A DNA stretch of 64,000 nt from Flavobacterium amnicola. GTDB lineage: Bacteria; Bacteroidota; Bacteroidia; Flavobacteriales; Flavobacteriaceae. Each line of letters starts with the position of its first letter. The stretch's first letter is position 1. Under the pieces are notes generated by a model, which had not been told where the DNA came from, searched no databases, and saw nothing but the letters and a program-made list of their open reading frames with translations. Made by a program: the position numbers and the translations under genes. The stretch covers positions 186,001 through 250,000 of the forward strand of contig NZ_SBKO01000001.1 of the NCBI RefSeq assembly GCF_004122165.1, written 5' to 3'. Shown in pieces: positions 45,611 to 55,751 of this stretch.

Positions 45611-47034
45611 AAATCCTTTTAACTGGTGCGAATGGTTATGTGGGCAGACGATTGCTTCCCGAGTTATTAGAACAAGGACACGAAGTAGTTTGTTGTGTGC
45701 GTGATAAAAACAGATTAGGCCTAGATGCCCTTACAATGTCTCGAATTAAGGTTTGGGAAGTCGATTTTCTTGATGAAGTAACGTTTGCTGATTGTCCGAA
45801 AGAAATTGATATTGCATACTTTTTAATCCACTCGATGGCAAGTTCCACAGAATCTTTTGATACTATGGAAGCAACTGCGGCGCAAAACTTCAACACCTAT
45901 GCAGGTCATATGCAAATCAAACAAGTCATTTATTTGAGTGGTATTGTAAACGACCCAAAGCTTTCGAAACACATGCTTTCCCGAAACAATGTTGAAAAAA
46001 TATTGCAAAATGGCGCAGCACAGCTCACCGTTTTAAAAGCAGGGATTATTGTGGGTTCTGGCAGTTCGTCTTTCGAAATTATCAGAGATTTATGCGAAAA
46101 ACTTCCGGTAATGATTACTCCAAAATGGGTACTAACCAAAACACAACCCATTGCCATACGAGATGTCATTCAATATTTAATTGGTGTTCAAAACAAACCA
46201 GAATGTTTTAACCAGTCCTTTGATATCGGGGGGCCTAATATCATAACCTACAAACAAATGATGCAACTATATGCCAAAACACGAGGCATACGATTAGCTA
46301 TTTGGACCATTCCAGTGATGACCCCCAAACTTTCTTCCTACTGGTTGTATTTTGTCACTTCTACTTCTTATAAACTAGCCATGAATTTGGTAGACAGCAT
46401 GAAGGTTGAAGTAATTTGCAACGACAATCGGTTACAAAAAATGCTACAAATCAAGCCCATTTCTTATGTCGATGCTATCAAATTAGCTTTTGAAAAAATG
46501 GAGCAAAATTTGGTTATCTCCAGTTGGAAAGACAGTTTGTCTAGTAGTCGATTCAAAAAGAATCTTTCCCATTATATTCAAGTTCCTAAATTCGGATGTT
46601 TGAAAGACCATAAAAAAATTCAAGTTGAAAATGTCCCGCAAGTGCTCGAAAACATTTGGTCGATTGGAGGTGATAAAGGGTGGTATTATAGTAGTTGGAT
46701 GTGGCAATTGCGAGGATTTATAGACAAATTGTTTGGAGGTGTTGGTTTACGACGCGGCCGAACACATCCAACACATTTAGACAATGGAGATGCCCTTGAT
46801 TTTTGGCGGGTTTTATTAGCCGATAAAGAAGGAAAACGACTCCTTCTCTTTGCCGAAATGCGGCTCCCAGGAGAAGCTTGGTTAGAATTTAAAATTGACG
46901 AAAACAATGAATTGCATCAAATTGCTACGTTCCGACCCATTGGGATTTTGGGACGGTTGTATTGGTACAGCATGATTCCTTTTCATTTTTTTATATTCTC
47001 TGGAATGATTAAAAATATTGCCAATCGCAAATAA
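45607..47034 (+). CDS. NAD(P)-binding SDR with C-terminal DUF2867 domain
   Basis: 475 aa. An atypical extended SDR Rossmann domain starts MKILLTGANGYVGRRLLPEL. The C-terminal 140 residues match DUF2867 (GWYYSSWMWQLRGFIDKLFGG; RLPGEAWLEFKI) and end in a hydrophobic helix. It is the last gene of the photorepair operon. The family occurs widely beside photolyases; the substrate is unknown. Confidence 0.85.
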   Translation: MKILLTGANGYVGRRLLPELLEQGHEVVCCVRDKNRLGLDALTMSRIKVWEVDFLDEVTFADCPKEIDIAYFLIHSMASSTESFDTMEATAAQNFNTYAGHMQIKQVIYLSGIVNDPKLSKHMLSRNNVEKILQNGAAQLTVLKAGIIVGSGSSSFEIIRDLCEKLPVMITPKWVLTKTQPIAIRDVIQYLIGVQNKPECFNQSFDIGGPNIITYKQMMQLYAKTRGIRLAIWTIPVMTPKLSSYWLYFVTSTSYKLAMNLVDSMKVEVICNDNRLQKMLQIKPISYVDAIKLAFEKMEQNLVISSWKDSLSSSRFKKNLSHYIQVPKFGCLKDHKKIQVENVPQVLENIWSIGGDKGWYYSSWMWQLRGFIDKLFGGVGLRRGRTHPTHLDNGDALDFWRVLLADKEGKRLLLFAEMRLPGEAWLEFKIDENNELHQIATFRPIGILGRLYWYSMIPFHFFIFSGMIKNIANRK

Positions 47035-47038
47035 AGTA

Positions 47039-47068
47039 TTGTATTTTAGAAAATAAAATGTATTTTTG
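47039..47068 (+). promoter_or_regulatory. rpsO promoter
   Basis: TTG at 47039-47041 and TATTTTTG at 47061-47068 are separated by 19 bases, a good match to the Bacteroidota housekeeping promoter. It lies just past the end of the photorepair operon. The predicted leader before rpsO is about 50 nt. Confidence 0.7.
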
Positions 47069-47124
47069 CACCCGTATTGGAGAATTACTTCAATCTACAT
47101 AATAATCATTTAAATAATATTAGC

Positions 47125-47394
47125 ATGTATTTAACTAAAGAAACAAAAGCTGAAATCTTCGCTCAACACGGAGGAAAAGCTGAAAACACTGGTTCTGCTG
47201 AAGGGCAAATCGCTTTATTCACTTTCAGAATCAACCACTTAACTGAGCACTTGAAAAAAAATCGTCACGATTACAACACAGAGCGTTCGTTAGTGAAATT
47301 AGTAGGTAAAAGAAGAAGTCTTCTTGACTACTTAAAGAAAACGGAAATCAATAGATACCGTGAGATTATCAAAGTATTGGGTATTAGAAAATAA
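47125..47394 (+). CDS. rpsO: 30S ribosomal protein S15
   Basis: 89 aa from the ATG at 47125 (MYLTKETKAEIF), the usual S15 length. An upstream in-frame ATG at 47077 would add a non-conserved extension. The core TGSAEGQIALFTFRINHLTEHLKKNRHD is diagnostic. It binds 16S rRNA in the platform. It has its own promoter and terminator and is followed by pnp, the common rpsO-pnp order. Confidence 0.97.
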   Translation: MYLTKETKAEIFAQHGGKAENTGSAEGQIALFTFRINHLTEHLKKNRHDYNTERSLVKLVGKRRSLLDYLKKTEINRYREIIKVLGIRK

Positions 47395-47402
47395 TCAATA
47401 TC

Positions 47403-47432
47403 AAAAAGAGGTGCCTACGCGCCTCTTTTTAT
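47403..47432 (+). terminator. Intrinsic terminator after rpsO
   Basis: A 12-bp stem (47403-47414 with 47419-47430, one G-U pair) has a 4-nt loop and ends in a T run. Confidence 0.9.
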
Positions 47433-47546
47433 TTTATATTTCGTTTAAAAGAAAGTTTGGTTTTTCATTGGAACACAACAACTACAACAACACAACAACT
47501 CTGCTGACAGGCAGAAACCAATGTAAAATTAAATAAGGGAAAATTT

Positions 47547-49694
47547 ATGATTCCACAATTATTTGTAGAAAAAATCGATTTAGGTGATGGCAGAAGCATC
47601 ACAATCGAGACAGGGCGTTTGGCCAAACAAGCCGACGGTTCTGTAGTAGTTAGAATGGGCGACACCATGATACTAGCAACAGCAGTATCGGCTCGTACCT
47701 CAAATCCAGGAGTAGATTTTTTACCGTTAACGGTAGATTATCGCGAAAAATTCGCAGCTGCTGGTCGTTTTCCAGGAGGTTTCTTCAAAAGAGAAGCACG
47801 TCCTAGCGATAGCGAAGTATTAACCATGAGATTAGTAGACCGTGTATTGCGTCCACTTTTCCCAGACGATTACCATGCAGAAACACAAGTGATGATTCAG
47901 TTAATGTCTCATGACGAAGAAGTGATGCCGGATGCCTTAGCTGGTTTAGCAGCATCGGCTGCTTTAGCAGTTTCTGACATTCCATTTTACAATTTAATTT
48001 CAGAAGTACGTGTAGCACGTATCGATGGAAAATTTGTAATCAACCCAAGTAAAGTAGACTTAGAAAAATCGGACATCGACATGATGATTGGAGCTTCTAT
48101 GGATTCGGTTGCAATGGTAGAAGGAGAAATGAAAGAAATTTCGGAAGCAGAAATGGTAGAAGCTATCAAATTTGCTCACGAAGCGATTAAAGTTCAAATT
48201 CAAGCGCAATTGCGTTTACAAGCTGCTTTTGGTAAAAAAGAGATTCGTACTTATGAAGGTGAGAAAGAAAACGAAGAAATTTACAAAAAAGTAAGAGCTG
48301 CAGCCTACGATAAAATTTATGCTATTGCAAAAGTAGGTTCTGCTAAACACGAAAGAGGCGCTGCCTTTGCTGAAGTAAAAGAAGAAGTAAAAGCTTTATT
48401 TACAGAAGAAGAATTAGCGGCTGACGGTGATTTAGTATCTAAATATTTCTACAAAACCAACAAAGAGGCGGTTCGTAACGTAGTGTTAGAATTAGGTATT
48501 CGTTTGGATGGTAGAAAAACAACGGATATCCGACCAATTTGGTGTGAAACGGATTATTTACCAAGAGTTCACGGTTCTTCATTATTTACACGTGGAGAAA
48601 CACAAGCATTAGCTACTGTAACTTTAGGAACATCAAGAGAAGCCAATCAAATCGATTCTCCATCTGAACAAGGTGAAGAGAAATTCTATTTACATTATAA
48701 CTTCCCTCCTTTCTCAACTGGTGAAGCAAAACCTTTAAGAGGTACTTCAAGAAGAGAAGTAGGACACGGAAACTTAGCACAACGTGCTTTGAAAAATATG
48801 ATTCCTGCCGATTGCCCTTACACTATTCGTATCGTTTCTGAAGTATTAGAATCTAACGGTTCTTCTTCTATGGCGACAGTTTGTGCTGGAACTATGGCCT
48901 TAATGGATGCTGGAGTTCAAATGACCAAACCAGTTTCTGGAATTGCAATGGGATTGATTACTGATGGAGAAAAATTTGCTGTATTGTCTGATATTTTAGG
49001 AGATGAAGATCACTTAGGAGATATGGACTTTAAAGTAACGGGAACTAAAGATGGTATTACCGCTTGTCAAATGGACATCAAAATTGATGGATTACGTTAT
49101 GACATTATGGAACAAGCTTTAGGTCAAGCGCGCGACGGACGTTTACACATTTTAGGTAAATTAACCGAAACGATTGCTACTCCAAGAGCTGATGTTAAAA
49201 AACACGCACCGAAAATCATCACACGTACGATTCCTGGAGCTTTCATTGGCGCTTTAATTGGACCTGGTGGAAAAGTAATTCAAGAATTACAAAAAGCAAC
49301 TGGTACTACAATCGTAATCAACGAAGTAGACGAGCAAGGTGTGGTTGAAATCTTAGGAACAGATCCAGATGGAATTGCAGCAGTATTGGCTAAAATTGAC
49401 TCTATCATTTTCAAACCAGTAATGGGAGAATCATATGAAGTGAAAGTAATCAAAATGCTAGATTTTGGAGCAGTGGTAGAATATACACAAGCACCAGGAA
49501 ATGAAGTATTACTTCACGTATCGGAACTTGCTTGGGAACGTACTGAAAACGTTGCCGATGTAGTGAATATGGGAGACGTATTTATGGTAAAATACCTAGG
49601 TGTTGACCCTAAAACACGTAAAGAGAAAGTGTCTAAAAAAGCACTTGTACCTCGCCCTCCACGTGAAGAGAAAAAAGAAAATCCTCAAGGTTAA
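47547..49694 (+). CDS. pnp: Polyribonucleotide nucleotidyltransferase (PNPase)
   Basis: 715 aa. Two RNase PH domains ([19 protein letters not shown] in the first; [23 protein letters not shown] block in the second) are joined by a helical linker. A KH domain ([16 protein letters not shown]) and an S1 domain ([19 protein letters not shown]) form the C-terminus. It degrades RNA 3' to 5' with phosphate. The 116-base leader after the rpsO terminator can pair CATTGG (near 47468) with CCAATG (47517-47522) around a small TCTGC/GCAGA hairpin, which could be an autoregulatory structure. Confidence 0.98.
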   Translation: MIPQLFVEKIDLGDGRSITIETGRLAKQADGSVVVRMGDTMILATAVSARTSNPGVDFLPLTVDYREKFAAAGRFPGGFFKREARPSDSEVLTMRLVDRVLRPLFPDDYHAETQVMIQLMSHDEEVMPDALAGLAASAALAVSDIPFYNLISEVRVARIDGKFVINPSKVDLEKSDIDMMIGASMDSVAMVEGEMKEISEAEMVEAIKFAHEAIKVQIQAQLRLQAAFGKKEIRTYEGEKENEEIYKKVRAAAYDKIYAIAKVGSAKHERGAAFAEVKEEVKALFTEEELAADGDLVSKYFYKTNKEAVRNVVLELGIRLDGRKTTDIRPIWCETDYLPRVHGSSLFTRGETQALATVTLGTSREANQIDSPSEQGEEKFYLHYNFPPFSTGEAKPLRGTSRREVGHGNLAQRALKNMIPADCPYTIRIVSEVLESNGSSSMATVCAGTMALMDAGVQMTKPVSGIAMGLITDGEKFAVLSDILGDEDHLGDMDFKVTGTKDGITACQMDIKIDGLRYDIMEQALGQARDGRLHILGKLTETIATPRADVKKHAPKIITRTIPGAFIGALIGPGGKVIQELQKATGTTIVINEVDEQGVVEILGTDPDGIAAVLAKIDSIIFKPVMGESYEVKVIKMLDFGAVVEYTQAPGNEVLLHVSELAWERTENVADVVNMGDVFMVKYLGVDPKTRKEKVSKKALVPRPPREEKKENPQG

Positions 49695-49721
49695 TTTATA
49701 ATTAATTAATTCAATAGGTTG

Positions 49722-49750
49722 AATCCCAAGTAGCAATGCTTGGGATTTTT
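49722..49750 (+). terminator. Intrinsic terminator after pnp
   Basis: A 9-bp stem (49722-49730 with 49739-49747) has an 8-nt loop followed by a T run. Confidence 0.85.
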
Positions 49751-49753
49751 TTA

Positions 49754-49782
49754 TTTGTTTTATAAGAATTTTTGTACATTTA
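49754..49782 (+). promoter_or_regulatory. Putative promoter of the STN receptor/DUF4249 operon
   Basis: TTTG at 49754-49757 and TACATTTA at 49775-49782 (7 of 8 to TAnnTTTG) are separated by 17 bases. The first gene of the operon starts 23 bases further on. Confidence 0.45.
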
Positions 49783-49805
49783 CGTTTCTTATACAAAAAC
49801 CGAAA

Positions 49806-50525
49806 ATGAACATTTCAAAATTTTTCAAAAAAAAACCAGTTTTAATTGTCCTATTCACTTTTTCAGTCAATTTGTTTTGTGCCCAAACCAACACAATCAA
49901 TGAGCTAGATAAAATTGATCACACTATTGGCAACCAAAGCCTACCGTATCTGAACGGTAAATTGCATTTAAATTACGACAACACCATCGAAGAAAACAAC
50001 CATAGATACTTTGATAAAAATCAATTTGTTACTGGAGATATAGTATATACTGGTGACAATTATTCCGGGCTACAATTAAAATACGACATAAAAGAGGATG
50101 TACTGGTATGCCTTCCAGACCAAGAAAACAATTATATTAAAGTGAATCTGATTTCCGAATATGTAAACGCGTTTTCACTCGGAAACAAAAAGTTCATCAA
50201 CCTGACAAATGATTTGAAATCAAAATCAAAAAAAGGGTTTTATGAAAAAAGATTTGAATCAAAGAATGTGATCCTATATATCAAACATTTTAAAAACGCT
50301 CAAGAAACATTCAAAAACAATAGAAAGCAAATTGAATATTTTTACAATAAAGAACATGTCATTTATGCCAAAGGCACTTATTTTTCATTTGAAACCGAAA
50401 GAGATTTAATTGAAATATTTCCAGAAATGAAAACGGAAATAAAAAATTACTACGAGAAAAACCAAAAATTGGAAAAAGACAATAAAACGGAGTTTGTCCT
50501 AGCCTTTTTAAAATCACTTAAATAA
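49806..50525 (+). CDS. Secreted protein of unknown function, first gene of the DUF4249 operon
   Basis: 239 aa from the ATG at 49806. The longer frame to 49740 runs into the promoter. A signal peptide (VLIVLFTFSVNLFCAQ) is followed by a beta-rich middle (GNQSLPYLNGKLHLNYD; VTGDIVYTGDNYSGLQLKYD) and a charged helical C-terminus (NYYEKNQKLEKDNKTEF). No family is recognised. It lies 14 bases before the TonB receptor gene, so its product is likely a periplasmic or surface partner of that receptor. Confidence 0.7.
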   Translation: MNISKFFKKKPVLIVLFTFSVNLFCAQTNTINELDKIDHTIGNQSLPYLNGKLHLNYDNTIEENNHRYFDKNQFVTGDIVYTGDNYSGLQLKYDIKEDVLVCLPDQENNYIKVNLISEYVNAFSLGNKKFINLTNDLKSKSKKGFYEKRFESKNVILYIKHFKNAQETFKNNRKQIEYFYNKEHVIYAKGTYFSFETERDLIEIFPEMKTEIKNYYEKNQKLEKDNKTEFVLAFLKSLK

Positions 50526-50539
50526 TATTTCGAAAAAAA

Positions 50540-53284
50540 ATGAAATCTAAAATATTCCTATTCTTACTAGTCTTTGCAACTCAATTTTTGTTTTCACAAG
50601 AAACCAACCAACCTTTTACCCTTGAGTTTTCAAATCAAAGTACTAAATCAGTCTTTGACAAGATAGAATCCATTTCTAACTATCGTTTTTATTATGATGA
50701 AAAATGGCTGTCTACCAATTTAATTTCGGGAAGTTATGAAGGAAAAACCATTACGTTTATCCTAGAAAAAATTGTTGAAAACACAGAGTTAAACTTCTTA
50801 ATCGATCAAGAAAAAATTATCATCACAAAAAACAAAATGATTTACACTTCATTGCCTGATAACTTTTTTACTAAATCGGGCAACGAGACAAAACCTTCCA
50901 CTAAGCCAATATTTAATGATATTGAAGCAATCAAATCCGGAAATTTAACCTTGATTGGAAAAGAATCATTGAACAATACCGAAGACACATATACATTAAA
51001 AGGAAACATCAAAAGTGCCAAAAACGGACTTCCTCTTAGCGATGTAACTGTTACAAACAAAAGCAACAAAAAAACAACGGTTACCGACGCAGAAGGCAAC
51101 TACAGCCTTGTTGCTGATTATGGTGAAAACGCCATCGAATTTGACGGTCAAGGGTTTCAAAAACAAACCCGAAAGATTATCATTTACAACAATGGTAAAC
51201 TAGACATTACGCTTTCAGAAAAAGTAAACCTGTTGAATGAAATTGTAGTCAGAGGAAAAAGAAGAAACAATCTAAGAACGGCTATCACTGGTGTGACAAC
51301 TATTGAAGCAGAAGGCATAAAAACAGTACCATTAGTTTTAGGAGAAAGAGATGTTTTAAAAATCGCTCTTACAATTCCTGGAATTAAAACGGCTGGTGAA
51401 GGGTCGGCTGGTTTTAATGTAAGAGGTGGTAAAGAAGATCAAAATTTAATTTTATTAGACAATGCCACCCTTTATAATCCCTCTCACTTTTTTGGATTTT
51501 TCTCTGCAATAAACCCCTATGCTACCAACCGTGTTGACATTTACAAAGGTGGAATTCCAGTGCATTTTGGTGGTCGTCTTTCTTCTGTTTTTGACATCAT
51601 CTCAAAAAATGGAAATACCGAAAAATTAAAAGGTGAAGCCGGAATAGGACCAGTAACCAGCAATGTTACCATCTCCACTCCTATCGTAAAAAACAAATCG
51701 AGCTTGCTTGTAGGAGCTAGAGGAACGTACTCTGGTTGGATCTTGAAAAGTTTAAAAGATGATCAACTAAAAAACAGTCAAGCTTCTTTTTATGATGCTA
51801 TTGCAAAATACCGCCATGAGTTTAACAAAAAAAACAGCTTAGAAAGTACTTTTTACTACAGTAATGATAAATTTAGCATCACTTCCGATTCTTTATTTAA
51901 TTACAGTAATTTATTGTTATCGGTAAAATATAATTTAGCTTTCAATGACAAACATAAAGCCGAAGCCAATTTTACCAATAGTGATTACAAGTTCGGAATC
52001 GATTATGACAATCAGAATAATGTTACCAATTCCTTTGATTTCGGATTTCGAATCAGAGAAACGCAAGGAGTTTTAAAATTCAATTATGCGTTTAATCCAA
52101 AAAACAGAATAACTTATGGTGTTTCAGGAAAATTATACAAAATAAATCCGGGAACTGTAAATCCTAAGTATTCCATTTCTCTAATAACACCTTTAGATAT
52201 TGCAGATGAAAAAGGACTTGAAACGGCTGCTTTTGTCTCCAACAATTATAAAATATCCGAAAAATTATTAATCGATTATGGTGTTCGTTTTTCTGTATTT
52301 ACAGCGTTAGGTGCTTCAGTACAAAAAACATATCTAGAAAATAAACCAATTAGTGAGGCGACCGTTACTGGCGAAAAAGTATTTGGAAACAACGAAAAAA
52401 TAAAACGCTTTTCCGGTTTTGAGCCAAGGATTTCGGCAAAATATAGCATTACGGATAACCTATCTTTAAAAGCTGGATACGACAAAACGTATCAATACAT
52501 TCATTTACTATCAACCAACACCACACAATCACCAACCGATACCTGGAAATTATCAGACTTGAACGTAGACCCACAAAGTGGCGAACAATTTTCATTTGGT
52601 ATTTTTAAGAATTTCGCCAATAGTGATCTAGAAGCAAGTGTTGAAGGATACTATAAAAAATCAAAAAATATTTTAGACTATAAAGTCGGTGCCAATATTG
52701 TATTAAATAAACATTTGGAAACCGAATTACTTCAGGGAGAAGGAAAATCATACGGAATTGAATTTTTACTTAAAAAGACCGAAGGAAGACTTAATGGTTG
52801 GTTAGGATACACCTATTCTCGTGCCTTTATTAAACTAAACAGTCAGTTTGATGAAGAAATTGTAAACAATGGAGAATATTTCCCTACAAATTTTGACAAA
52901 CCACATGATTTTAGTGCTGTTTTAAATTATAAATTTACCAAACGATATAGTTTTTCTAGTAACTTTACGTATCAAACAGGAAGACCTATCACCTATCCTG
53001 TTGGAAAATATGTATTTGGAGGTGCCGAATACACCTTATATAGTGACCGTAATAAATTTAGAATTCCCGATTATTACCGCCTTGATATTGGTGTAAACAT
53101 TGAAGGGAATCACAAAATAAAAAAACTAGCACATAGTTTTTGGAACATTTCGATTTATAATCTTTTAGGAAGAAACAACCCCTATTCTGTATATTTTGTA
53201 ACCGAAAATGGCAGAATAAAAGGGTATAAAACTTCCATTTTTGGCATTCCAGTTCCTACTATTACTTATAATTTTAAATTTTAA
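50540..53284 (+). CDS. TonB-dependent receptor with STN domain
   Basis: 914 aa. A signal peptide ends near FLFSQ. Residues about 25-95 form an STN (secretin/TonB N-terminal) domain (VFDKIESISNYRFYYDEKWL). A carboxypeptidase-like regulatory domain follows at about 150-230. The plug (about 235-360) has LLDNATLYNPSHFFGFFSAI and KGGIPVHFGGRLSSVFDII. A barrel ends in YNFKF. STN domains usually relay ligand occupancy to an anti-sigma factor, but no sigma/anti-sigma pair is encoded here. The next gene starts 3 bases after the stop. Confidence 0.9.
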   Translation: MKSKIFLFLLVFATQFLFSQETNQPFTLEFSNQSTKSVFDKIESISNYRFYYDEKWLSTNLISGSYEGKTITFILEKIVENTELNFLIDQEKIIITKNKMIYTSLPDNFFTKSGNETKPSTKPIFNDIEAIKSGNLTLIGKESLNNTEDTYTLKGNIKSAKNGLPLSDVTVTNKSNKKTTVTDAEGNYSLVADYGENAIEFDGQGFQKQTRKIIIYNNGKLDITLSEKVNLLNEIVVRGKRRNNLRTAITGVTTIEAEGIKTVPLVLGERDVLKIALTIPGIKTAGEGSAGFNVRGGKEDQNLILLDNATLYNPSHFFGFFSAINPYATNRVDIYKGGIPVHFGGRLSSVFDIISKNGNTEKLKGEAGIGPVTSNVTISTPIVKNKSSLLVGARGTYSGWILKSLKDDQLKNSQASFYDAIAKYRHEFNKKNSLESTFYYSNDKFSITSDSLFNYSNLLLSVKYNLAFNDKHKAEANFTNSDYKFGIDYDNQNNVTNSFDFGFRIRETQGVLKFNYAFNPKNRITYGVSGKLYKINPGTVNPKYSISLITPLDIADEKGLETAAFVSNNYKISEKLLIDYGVRFSVFTALGASVQKTYLENKPISEATVTGEKVFGNNEKIKRFSGFEPRISAKYSITDNLSLKAGYDKTYQYIHLLSTNTTQSPTDTWKLSDLNVDPQSGEQFSFGIFKNFANSDLEASVEGYYKKSKNILDYKVGANIVLNKHLETELLQGEGKSYGIEFLLKKTEGRLNGWLGYTYSRAFIKLNSQFDEEIVNNGEYFPTNFDKPHDFSAVLNYKFTKRYSFSSNFTYQTGRPITYPVGKYVFGGAEYTLYSDRNKFRIPDYYRLDIGVNIEGNHKIKKLAHSFWNISIYNLLGRNNPYSVYFVTENGRIKGYKTSIFGIPVPTITYNFKF

Positions 53285-53287
53285 GGT

Positions 53288-54511
53288 ATGAAACAGTTAC
53301 TCAAAAGTATTCTATTCTTGTTGCTTGTAACAAGCTGCACGGAGCCGTATGCACTTCAAAGTGAGGATTTCGAAGAAGCATTAGTAGTGGAAGCTACTCT
53401 TACCAATGAATTTAAAAAACAAGAAATAAGTATTTCTAAAACCTATCCTTTGGAGAACATTCAAACCAGTATTGAAAAAAATGCAATTGTGTTCGTAAAA
53501 GATGATTTAGGAACTACCTACAATTTTATAGAAACTGACAATAAGTACATTTCGGAGAATGAATTTCAAGCCTTGCCGAATCGTACCTATCAGTTGTTTA
53601 TTAAAACCGCAAATGGAAATAGTTATGTCTCAAACAACCAAACATTAACTAAAAACAATACTATTGACGATGTAACAACAACTGTAAGAACAATTAATGG
53701 GCAAAAAGGAGTAGAAATCGGAGTGAATCACAAAGATCCTGATAACGCTTCAAAATTTTACAGATATACTTATGAAGAAACTTCGAAAGTAACGGCTCCT
53801 AAATGGGTTGATTCGGAATTAAAATTACAAATAACTGCTCCTTATTATGATATAATCTATGCTTTAATTTATTTCGAACTTAGAACTGAAGAAGCGAGAG
53901 TATGTTATAAAACAACAAAATCAAAGGAAATTATTCTTAAAGAAACCACAAAACAATCGCAAGATATTGTTGAAAAATTTCCGCTAAAATTCATCAACTA
54001 TAAAAATTATGATATTGCTGAACGCTATTCAATTTTAGTAAACTTATACACCCAAAATTTAGAATCATATACCTACTACAAAAACTTGAAAAAGTCGGCC
54101 GAAAACGGAAACATCCTATCTCCTAGTCAACCCGGTTTTATTAGAGGTAATATTACTTGTGTAAACGACAATAACAAAAAAGTGTTAGGTTATTTTGAAG
54201 TATCTTCAGTAAGCTCTAAACGCATATTCTTTAATTATTTTGATGTTTTTGTCGACGAAAACAACCTTCCTGATTATTTTAATCCTTGCAATATTGTCGA
54301 ATTAGAACCTTACGATTATGAAGGCTTTAGAGAAGATGGTGATGAAAAAGAAGCGATTACCCTGAGAACAAAAATTAAAAATAAGTCATTGATCTATTAT
54401 GACAAATATTTCAAATCAAACGGAACAATTACCTTTATGCTGGTAGAACCTCCTTGTGGTGATTGTAGAGTTATAGGTTCAAATGTTAGACCTTCATTTT
54501 GGATAGATTAA
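53288..54511 (+). CDS. DUF4249 lipoprotein 1
   Basis: 407 aa. It is a lipoprotein with lipidated Cys at residue 17 (LVTSCTEPYALQ), then the DUF4249 start EDFEEALVVEATLTNE. The C-terminus PPCGDCRVIGSNVRPSFWID is the family's CGDC block. DUF4249 proteins are found with TonB receptors in Bacteroidota; their ligand is unknown. They are likely exposed on the outer membrane, analogous to SusD-type partners (an inference). The gene is 3 bases after the receptor and 1 base before its paralogue. Confidence 0.9.
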   Translation: MKQLLKSILFLLLVTSCTEPYALQSEDFEEALVVEATLTNEFKKQEISISKTYPLENIQTSIEKNAIVFVKDDLGTTYNFIETDNKYISENEFQALPNRTYQLFIKTANGNSYVSNNQTLTKNNTIDDVTTTVRTINGQKGVEIGVNHKDPDNASKFYRYTYEETSKVTAPKWVDSELKLQITAPYYDIIYALIYFELRTEEARVCYKTTKSKEIILKETTKQSQDIVEKFPLKFINYKNYDIAERYSILVNLYTQNLESYTYYKNLKKSAENGNILSPSQPGFIRGNITCVNDNNKKVLGYFEVSSVSSKRIFFNYFDVFVDENNLPDYFNPCNIVELEPYDYEGFREDGDEKEAITLRTKIKNKSLIYYDKYFKSNGTITFMLVEPPCGDCRVIGSNVRPSFWID

Positions 54512-54512
54512 T

Positions 54513-55751
54513 ATGAAAAAATACATCACATACATCTTACTAACGCTCATACTTACAAATTGTACAGAACCTTATGCTTTACAAACAGAGGATTTTGAAG
54601 ACGCTATTGTCGTAGAGGCTACAATTACTAATGAGCTAAAAAAACACGAGGTAAAAATTACCAGAACCTTCCCATTGGAATTTCAAAAAGCAATGCACGA
54701 GGAAAATGCTATTGTATATGTGTTAGACGATTTGGGTAATCGATTCGATTTTGAAGAAGTTGACAAAAAATATGTTTCTGTAACTCCTTTCGAAGCAATG
54801 CCAAATCATAGCTACCAGCTCTACATTACAACAAGTGATGGTAAATCATATAGTTCTTCAAAAGAGAATTTACCTACCATCACCCCTATTCAAGACGTTT
54901 TAACAAGAGTTATTACCAAAGACGGCCAAAAAGGGGTTGAAATTACAGCGAATACTACCGACCCTACAAATACTTCAAAATATTACAGGTATCAATTCAC
55001 TGAAACCTCAAAAGTAACTTCGCCAAAATGGAATCCTTACAAACTCATATTACTTGACCAACCCAGAATTTGTCCGGGCCCTAATTTTATAGGATATGAA
55101 TCTATTGGGTATGAATTACGTGGTTATGAATCTCGAACTTGTTATAGAACCGAAAATTCTAACAATATACTAATCACCAGTACCACCAATTTATCCCAGG
55201 ATCAAGTGATTCATTTCCCAGTGCGATTTATTGCTAATACTGATTATACTATTGCAGAGCGATACTCAATAGAAGTAACACAATTTGTACAAAACTATAA
55301 TGCGCACAGCTACTACAAAACATTAAAAAAAATAAGTGAAAACGGAAATCTTTTATCTGGAAATCAACCTGGATTGGTAAAAGGCAATTTAAAATGCATT
55401 ACTAATTCTAACGAAAATGTATTAGGCTTATTTGAAGTAGCATCGGTTTCTAAAAAAAGAATTTTCTTCAATTTTGATGAACTTTTCCCGGGTGCCCCAA
55501 TCCCAAAATACTTTGTAGAATGTAAAGAATACGGCTATGATAGCATGGATTTTGGAAAACCCGACCCAAGACCTAATGCTGAGTTCCCATGCGGTACAGG
55601 AGGCCAAGGCACCACATTACGAAGATATATTAGAAATAACACCGCAACCTATTTCCGTACTGATCAGACTGTCATTTTTCTGGTACAGCCAATTTGCGGA
55701 GACTGTACAACTATTGCATCAAACATAAAACCTTTATTTTGGATAGATTAA
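54513..55751 (+). CDS. DUF4249 lipoprotein 2
   Basis: 412 aa. It is clearly a paralogue of its neighbour: same lipobox position (C17, LTNCTEPYALQ), the same EDFEDAIVVEATITNE start, the same SYYK/NGNLLS segment and the same PICGDCTTIASNIKPLFWID end. It differs mainly in the middle (about 170-215), where Cys-containing insert residues occur (PRICPGPNF), and in a Gly/Pro-rich stretch near 345-365. The tandem arrangement points to duplication followed by divergence of binding surfaces. The downstream gene starts before this stop. Confidence 0.9.
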   Translation: MKKYITYILLTLILTNCTEPYALQTEDFEDAIVVEATITNELKKHEVKITRTFPLEFQKAMHEENAIVYVLDDLGNRFDFEEVDKKYVSVTPFEAMPNHSYQLYITTSDGKSYSSSKENLPTITPIQDVLTRVITKDGQKGVEITANTTDPTNTSKYYRYQFTETSKVTSPKWNPYKLILLDQPRICPGPNFIGYESIGYELRGYESRTCYRTENSNNILITSTTNLSQDQVIHFPVRFIANTDYTIAERYSIEVTQFVQNYNAHSYYKTLKKISENGNLLSGNQPGLVKGNLKCITNSNENVLGLFEVASVSKKRIFFNFDELFPGAPIPKYFVECKEYGYDSMDFGKPDPRPNAEFPCGTGGQGTTLRRYIRNNTATYFRTDQTVIFLVQPICGDCTTIASNIKPLFWID

